The notes under the pieces: model-generated
Seen by the model: the letters and a program-made list of their open reading frames with translations, nothing else
Told to the model about the DNA's origin: nothing
Databases searched by the model: none
In this document: positions 59,979 through 64,000 of the stretch, piece by piece
How the letters are laid out: every line of letters begins with the position of its first letter
Numbering within the stretch: position 1 is the first letter of the stretch
Position numbers and translations under genes: made by a program
DNA from: Actinomycetota bacterium
GTDB taxonomy: Bacteria; Actinomycetota; Acidimicrobiia; Acidimicrobiales; Iamiaceae
Reading direction: 5' to 3'
Length of the DNA: 64,000 nt
Assembly: GCA_016185275.1 (NCBI GenBank)
Contig: JACPNX010000014.1
Location: 36,909 to 100,908, forward strand

Positions 59979-61304
59979 ATGGACACCGATCGCTGGCAGA
60001 TCGACCCGGGGCGAGAGCCGGAGCCCCGGCCGGCGTGGTCGCCCCGGCCCGCTCGCGGCTCGGCGCCGGGGCCGGCGTCGCCTCCGCTGTCGCCCGCGCC
60101 CACGGCCCGGCCGGCGGGCTACGGACCTCCGCCATCGTGGGGGCCGCCGGAGCCCGACCCCACGACGGTCTGGCCGGGCCCGCCCGGCGCTGGGCGTACC
60201 GGCCCGCCACCGTTCACTCCGCTCACGCCGTCCGCGCCGCCGCCCGGACCGCGATCGAGCCGGGGTCGCCGCTCGTTCGCGCTGATGGCCCTCCTCGCGG
60301 TCCTCGCGCTGGCGCTGGCCGCTGGGGCCGGGTACGCCGGCGGTCGCTGGGCGACCAGGGACCGCCTCGCGACCCGGGCCGGCACCGCCGCCCCGGCCAC
60401 GACCACGACACCGGTCTCAGCGCCGCCGGGGCCCGTGTCGGGCACGGCCGTCGAGCCGGTGGAAGCCGTGGCTCGCGCCGTCGGCCCTGCGGTCGTGCAG
60501 GTCCAGACTCCCGACGGTCTCGGCTCGGGCTTCATCTACGACGCCTCGGGCCTCCTCCTGACCGCGGCGCACGTCACCGGCGGCGTGGCCACGGTGCAGG
60601 TCCGCCTCGCCGACGGGCGGTCGTTCACCGGCCGCGTCCTCGGCGAGGACCAGGCCACCGACGTCGCCGTGGTGCGCATCCCCGCCCAGAGGCTGCCCCT
60701 GGCCACGCTGGGGGTCGGCGCACCGGTGCAGGTCGGGCAGATGGCGGTCGCCATCGGCAGCCCGTTCGGTCTCGACCAGACGGTCACCTCCGGCATCGTC
60801 TCGGCCGTCGGCCGTCCCGTCCAGACCCCGGGCGGCGCCATTCCCATGATCCAGACCGACGCTCCCATCAACCCCGGCAACTCGGGTGGCGCCCTCGTCG
60901 ACCGCAAGGGCCGCGTGATCGGCCTCAACGACGCCATCGCCAACGCGGGTAGCGGTGGCAACGTCGGCGTGGGCTTCGCCGTCCCGATCGACACGGCGGC
61001 CCAGGTCGCGAAGGACCTCGTGGCCGGGCGCCAGCCGGTCAACGCGTACCTCGGCGTCACGCCGGCCGACACCTCGGGCGGGGGTGCCGGCGCGCTCGTG
61101 GTCGACGTGGCCCCCGGCAGTCCGGCCGCCACGGCGGGGTTGAAGCGGGGCGACGTCGTGACGGCGGTGGACGGCCGGACCATCAACGGAGCCGTGGATC
61201 TGGTGGCCACCATCCGCGGGCGACGTCCCGGCGAGACCGTCGAGCTGCGCCTGGCCGACGGCCGCACGCTCACGGCCACGCTCGCCAAGAGCCCGACACG
61301 CTGA
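59979..61304 (+). CDS. membrane-anchored HtrA/DegP-type serine protease with PDZ domain (PepD-like)
   Basis: The 441-residue protein has a 100-residue Pro-rich cytoplasmic start, one membrane helix (SFALMALLAVLALALAAGAG) and a trypsin-like domain with the catalytic triad in LLTAAHVTG (His), ATDVAVVRI (Asp) and INPGNSGGALVDRKG (Ser). The PDZ domain is AYLGVTPADTSG to GLKRGDVVTAVDGRTI. It degrades or refolds damaged envelope proteins. Synteny with the two-component genes fits PepD. The Pro-rich start before the helix is like mycobacterial PepD. Confidence 0.92.
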   Translation: MDTDRWQIDPGREPEPRPAWSPRPARGSAPGPASPPLSPAPTARPAGYGPPPSWGPPEPDPTTVWPGPPGAGRTGPPPFTPLTPSAPPPGPRSSRGRRSFALMALLAVLALALAAGAGYAGGRWATRDRLATRAGTAAPATTTTPVSAPPGPVSGTAVEPVEAVARAVGPAVVQVQTPDGLGSGFIYDASGLLLTAAHVTGGVATVQVRLADGRSFTGRVLGEDQATDVAVVRIPAQRLPLATLGVGAPVQVGQMAVAIGSPFGLDQTVTSGIVSAVGRPVQTPGGAIPMIQTDAPINPGNSGGALVDRKGRVIGLNDAIANAGSGGNVGVGFAVPIDTAAQVAKDLVAGRQPVNAYLGVTPADTSGGGAGALVVDVAPGSPAATAGLKRGDVVTAVDGRTINGAVDLVATIRGRRPGETVELRLADGRTLTATLAKSPTR

Positions 61305-61309
61305 CTCCG

Positions 61310-61339
61310 CCGGCGGCGGCGGCCGCCGATCGCCGCCGG
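61310..61339 (+). terminator. possible hairpin after the HtrA-like gene
   Basis: CCGGCGGCG (61310-61318) pairs with CGCCGCCGG (61331-61339) around twelve bases. There is no T tract, and the sequence is very GC-rich, so the call is weak. Confidence 0.3.
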
Positions 61340-61378
61340 AGGCCGTGGGTCGTGGGCCGCGGCGGCCGAGCCGGACCC

Positions 61379-61384
61379 TAGGGT
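61379..61384 (+). promoter_or_regulatory. -10 element TAGGGT, leaderless promoter of ftsY
   Basis: TAGGGT is followed by nine bases and the ATG at 61394. Confidence 0.5.
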
Positions 61385-61393
61385 GGTCGCTCC

Positions 61394-62566
61394 ATGAGCG
61401 TCGTCGTCATCGCCCTCGTCGTGCTGGCCGTCGCCGTGGTGACGGCCTCCGCGTTCGTCGCCACCAGGCGCCACCGCGGCCCTGAGCTCGAACCCCCGGC
61501 CGCGCCCCGGCTCGAGGGACGCACCGGCACCGGCGTGCTCGACCGGCCTCCGGTGCGCGAGCGCGACGGGGCCACGCTCGATCGGCCCGGCGTGGCCCCG
61601 CCCGACGCTCCCGCCGTGCCGGAGGCGCCCGCCGCGCCGGCGCCCGAGGTCGCGCCTCCCCGGCGGCCGACGTTGCGCGACCGGTTGGCCCGGGCGCGGA
61701 GCGCCTTCACGGGCTACGTGGGTTCGATCGTGTCGCGCTCGACGATCGACGACGAGACCTGGGACGACCTGGAGGAGGCGCTGATCCGCGCCGATGTCGG
61801 CGTCGGGCCCACGCAGGGACTCCTCGACGCCGTCCGCAGCCGCGTGAAGGACGAGGGCCTCGAGACGGGCGGGGCCCTCGTCGCTGCGGTGAAGGCCGAG
61901 ATGAAGGAGCGCCTCGGCACCGGCGACCGTTCGCTGCTCCAGGACCAGGGGCGCACCAACGTCTGGCTGTTCGTCGGAGTCAACGGCGTCGGCAAGACGA
62001 CCACCATCGGCAAGATCGCCAAGCGCGAGGCCGAGGTGGGCCGCACGGTCGTGCTCGCGGCGGGCGACACGTTCCGAGCCGCGGCGGCCGAGCAGCTCGG
62101 CACCTGGGCGGAACGGGCGGGAGCCGAGCTGGTGCGGGGGGCCGAGGGCGCGGATCCGTCGTCGGTCATCTTCGACGCCATCGAGCGGGCCAACGCCAGG
62201 GGGGCCGACCTCGTTCTCGCCGACACGGCCGGCCGGCTGCACACCAAGTCCAACCTCATGGAGGAGCTGCGCAAGGTCAGGCGGGTCGCCTCCAAAGAAC
62301 CCGGTCACGTCACCGAGGTGCTCCTCGTCATCGACGCGACGACGGGCCAGAACGGTCTGCAGCAGGCTCGCCAGTTCACCGAAGCGGTCGAGGTCACCGG
62401 GGTCGTGCTGACCAAGCTCGACGGCTCCGCCAAGGGCGGCATCGTGTTCGCCATCCAGTCGGATCTCGGGATACCGGTCAAGCTGGTGGGTCTCGGGGAG
62501 ACGGCTGACGACCTCGTACCGTTCGACTCCGACGAGTTCGTCGAAGCCCTGTTCGAACCCGTCTGA
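61394..62566 (+). CDS. ftsY: signal recognition particle receptor FtsY
   Basis: FtsY is the membrane receptor that docks SRP-ribosome complexes at the translocon. The 390-residue protein starts with a membrane helix (VVVIALVVLAVAVVTASAFV) and a Pro/Ala linker, so it is tail-free but anchored. The NG domain has the GTP motifs VNGVGKTTTIGKIAKREAEV, DTFRAAAAEQLGTWAER, VLADTAGRLHTKSNLMEEL and TKLDGSAKGG. Its ATG is set by the -10 box. ffh is not in the window. It is separated from smc by 11.5 kb. Confidence 0.96.
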   Translation: MSVVVIALVVLAVAVVTASAFVATRRHRGPELEPPAAPRLEGRTGTGVLDRPPVRERDGATLDRPGVAPPDAPAVPEAPAAPAPEVAPPRRPTLRDRLARARSAFTGYVGSIVSRSTIDDETWDDLEEALIRADVGVGPTQGLLDAVRSRVKDEGLETGGALVAAVKAEMKERLGTGDRSLLQDQGRTNVWLFVGVNGVGKTTTIGKIAKREAEVGRTVVLAAGDTFRAAAAEQLGTWAERAGAELVRGAEGADPSSVIFDAIERANARGADLVLADTAGRLHTKSNLMEELRKVRRVASKEPGHVTEVLLVIDATTGQNGLQQARQFTEAVEVTGVVLTKLDGSAKGGIVFAIQSDLGIPVKLVGLGETADDLVPFDSDEFVEALFEPV

Positions 62567-62601
62567 CGCCGGGCCGCGCCGCCGCCTGCAAGGCTGAGCG
62601 C

Positions 62602-62808
62602 ATGCTCCTCATCCGGCTCGCCGTCTCCCCGGTTCGGATCGCCCTCCTGCTGGCGCGGCTGTTCGGCTACGGCCGGTTGGCGGTGTTCCTGCTCGGCGTG
62701 GCAGCGGGCCTGCTGCTCGCGCCGACGACCGGCGCCGAGCTGCGGTCCAAGCTCCGCGACCTGGCGGCGGGCGCATCCATGGGGGCCGGAACCCCGCCGG
62801 CCGGCTGA
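62602..62808 (+). CDS. small YtxH-like membrane protein
   Basis: The 68-residue protein has two hydrophobic stretches (VRIALLLARLFGY and RLAVFLLGVAAGLLLAPTTG). The motif LLLAPTTGAELRSKLRDLA resembles YtxH-type stress proteins (usually GLLLAPKSGEETR). The ATG is used; no clear ribosome-binding site or -10 box is seen. It follows ftsY by 35 bases. Function unknown. Confidence 0.65.
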   Translation: MLLIRLAVSPVRIALLLARLFGYGRLAVFLLGVAAGLLLAPTTGAELRSKLRDLAAGASMGAGTPPAG

Positions 62809-62858
62809 GCGTCGGAGGTGGGGCGCGCCCGCTCGTGGCGGGCAAGGAGGCGCTGACC

Positions 62859-64000
62859 GTGAGACTGCCACTGCCGAAGTCACCGACCGGAGACCGGGCC
62901 GTGCGGGGGCGCGCCGCGGTGGCCGTCGCCGCCGCGAGCGTCCTCGTCGCGGCGGCTGCATGCGGCTCCGACGGCTCGGGTGGCGGCCAGGTGAAGGGCG
63001 GAGGTGCCGCGGGCTCAGGTCCGATCCGGATCGCCGGGCCGGGCGGCGAGGCGACCGCCACGCCGGCGCGCCTGTTCCGCTACGTCGCCGCGCCCGGGCT
63101 GGCGACCATGGGCGGCTCGGCGGCCAGCTACCGGCTCCGGGCCCCCGGCGAAGCGATCGTCCGGAGGCTCGCTGCCGCGCTCGGGTTCGAGGGGATGCGG
63201 CGGCGCGCCGGCGGCGGGTGGTCGGCGATCGAAGGCCCCCGGCGCCTGGTCGTCGACGGCAGCGGAGGCTGGTCGTACTCGGCCGATGCCGAGACCGGAG
63301 ACGGCACGGTGTCTGCGCCGGACTCGACCGCCGAGCGGCCGGTGCCGGCCGCGGACCTCGACGCCGCCGTCGCGCTCGCGCGTGCCGCCGGTCTGCGTGC
63401 CGCCGCTGGCGACGTGCAGGCCTCGCGCTCGACCGGTTGGACCTGGATCGTCGTGACCAGCCGGTTCGCCGGCATGCCGGTCGTCGGAGCGGAGATGGAC
63501 GCCGCGGTCGAGGGGGCCGTCGTGCGGACCGCCTCCGGCCGCCTCATCGACCCGGAGGCCGGCCCGGACGTCGCCCGGGCCGGCACCGCCCGCGCCATCG
63601 AGCGACTCAACCGCGGCTGGGGCTCGTGGCTGCCCGTCGCGCCCCGGCCGAGCGCGATGACGACGGGCGCCGGAACGACCGGCGGCGGAACGACCGGCGA
63701 CGGCTCGACCGGCGACGGCTCGACCGGCGACGGCTCGGCCCCCGGTTCCGCTCCCGGCTCCGCGGGCGGGACGGGCTCGCCCAACACGGGGCCTTGGGGA
63801 GTGGGGACGGTGATCCCGAAGGGCGGTGCCGACGATCCCGCGGCCGGGGGTGGCGCCTGCACTCCCCAGTGCCCTCCGGCGACAAGTCTCCCGTCGGACA
63901 GCATCGCCGTCCCCCCGCAGCCTCCGTCGAGCAAGCCGACGGCGTCCACCGAGCCTCCGTCGAGCAAGCCGACGGCGTCCACCGAGCCTCCGTCGAGCAA
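62859..64000 (+). CDS. putative lipoprotein, truncated by window end
   Basis: From a GTG with AAGGAGG eight bases upstream the frame stays open to the window end, giving 380 codons. An Arg-containing leader is followed by VAVAAASVLVAAAAC and Gly-Ser-Asp-Gly, a lipobox whose Cys near residue 36 would be acylated. The next region has LFRYVAAPGLATMGG and WTWIVVTSRFAGMPVVGAEM, which suggest an extracellular beta-rich domain. Then come Gly/Thr repeats, a Cys pair (CTPQCPP) and a Pro/Ser/Lys/Thr tail of 11-residue repeats. The family is not recognised. A minus-strand frame over the same region is a shadow of it. Confidence 0.7.
   Translation, partial: MRLPLPKSPTGDRAVRGRAAVAVAAASVLVAAAACGSDGSGGGQVKGGGAAGSGPIRIAGPGGEATATPARLFRYVAAPGLATMGGSAASYRLRAPGEAIVRRLAAALGFEGMRRRAGGGWSAIEGPRRLVVDGSGGWSYSADAETGDGTVSAPDSTAERPVPAADLDAAVALARAAGLRAAAGDVQASRSTGWTWIVVTSRFAGMPVVGAEMDAAVEGAVVRTASGRLIDPEAGPDVARAGTARAIERLNRGWGSWLPVAPRPSAMTTGAGTTGGGTTGDGSTGDGSTGDGSAPGSAPGSAGGTGSPNTGPWGVGTVIPKGGADDPAAGGGACTPQCPPATSLPSDSIAVPPQPPSSKPTASTEPPSSKPTASTEPPSS
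63921..64000 (+). repeat. 33-bp in-frame repeat in the lipoprotein tail, cut by the window end
   Basis: Two perfect 33-bp units (63921-63953 and 63954-63986) and the start of a third encode PPSSKPTASTE. The number of copies beyond the window is unknown. Confidence 0.9.

Noticed and set aside
63128..64000. Open minus-strand frame with a repeated Leu-Asp-Gly-Gly-Ser-Val-Asp-Ala-Val-Gly unit
   Set aside because: It is the complement of the plus-strand lipoprotein gene, which has a ribosome-binding site, lipobox and sensible composition. The repeat is the shadow of PPSSKPTASTE.

Overview
The window is a gene-dense chromosomal segment from a very GC-rich actinomycete. The best guess is an Acidimicrobiia-like lineage rather than a mycobacterium or Streptomyces. 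Supporting signs are Kgd (fused E2/E1 2-oxoglutarate enzyme), GTP-dependent PEP carboxykinase, a SepIVA-type coiled-coil gene beside coaD, a MhuD heme-degrading enzyme, an HspR-type operator on hsp20, an F420/FMN-type PPOX protein and a UvrD2-like HRDC helicase. GTG starts are as common as ATG, and 4-base NTGA stop/start overlaps are the rule inside operons. No tRNA, rRNA, CRISPR array, transposase or phage gene was seen.

Layout. 1-2.5 kb: queC-queE-queD-queF operon for preQ0/preQ1, with the first codons of a divergent gene at the left edge. 2.5-10.4 kb: an amidohydrolase, an OB-fold protein and APC permease on the minus strand, and kgd. 10.5-18.3 kb: a DUF559/AbiEi-like gene bracketed by 17-bp direct repeats, a HAD hydrolase, a nuclease-S1-histone-tail fusion protein, exonuclease III, a thioesterase, a Tat-exported phosphatase and a DUF2505 protein. 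18.3-29.9 kb: UvrD2-like helicase, PH/SHOCT membrane protein, metal-receptor protein, galactokinase, hydrolase, alpha-methylacyl-CoA racemase-like enzyme, PIG-L deacetylase, maleylacetate-reductase-like enzyme, secreted PI-PLC, MhuD and a membrane protein. 29.9-33.7 kb: Lrp ligand-binding protein, hsp20 with its operator, pckG, a cold-shock-like protein and rpmB. 33.8-40.6 kb: FakA-like kinase, DUF2332 protein, recG, PPOX protein, enoyl-CoA hydratase. 40.6-49.9 kb: the conserved block rsmD-coaD-sepIVA-DUF177-rpmF-plsX-acpP-rnc-mutM-like-smc. 50-57.4 kb: a Kef/UspA antiporter, acyl-CoA ligase and a MoxR-DUF58-VWA operon. 57.5-64 kb: response regulator, histidine kinase and HtrA protease in the order of mprA-mprB-pepD, then ftsY, a small membrane protein and a truncated lipoprotein gene.

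The clearest system-level signal is regulatory. At least seventeen transcription units have a TANNNT hexamer exactly 6-9 bases before an ATG or GTG and no ribosome-binding site, which is the layout of leaderless mRNA. Several starts were chosen on this basis. One such promoter drives a 19-codon leader ORF that overlaps rsmD by GTGA. Another lies in the last of three tandem copies of a gene junction, where the first two copies have lost both the promoter base and the start codon.

A second theme is tandem-repeat growth. Units of 27, 33, 36 and 66 bp extend protein tails in frame, while 11-, 11- and 43-bp units occupy intergenic DNA. The most unusual proteins are the NYN/Zc3h12a-like RNase + S1 + histone-H1-like tail fusion, the MhuD with a Gly/His/Ala-rich insertion after its heme ligand, and an Fpg-family protein beside smc that lacks the lesion-reading residues of canonical Fpg.
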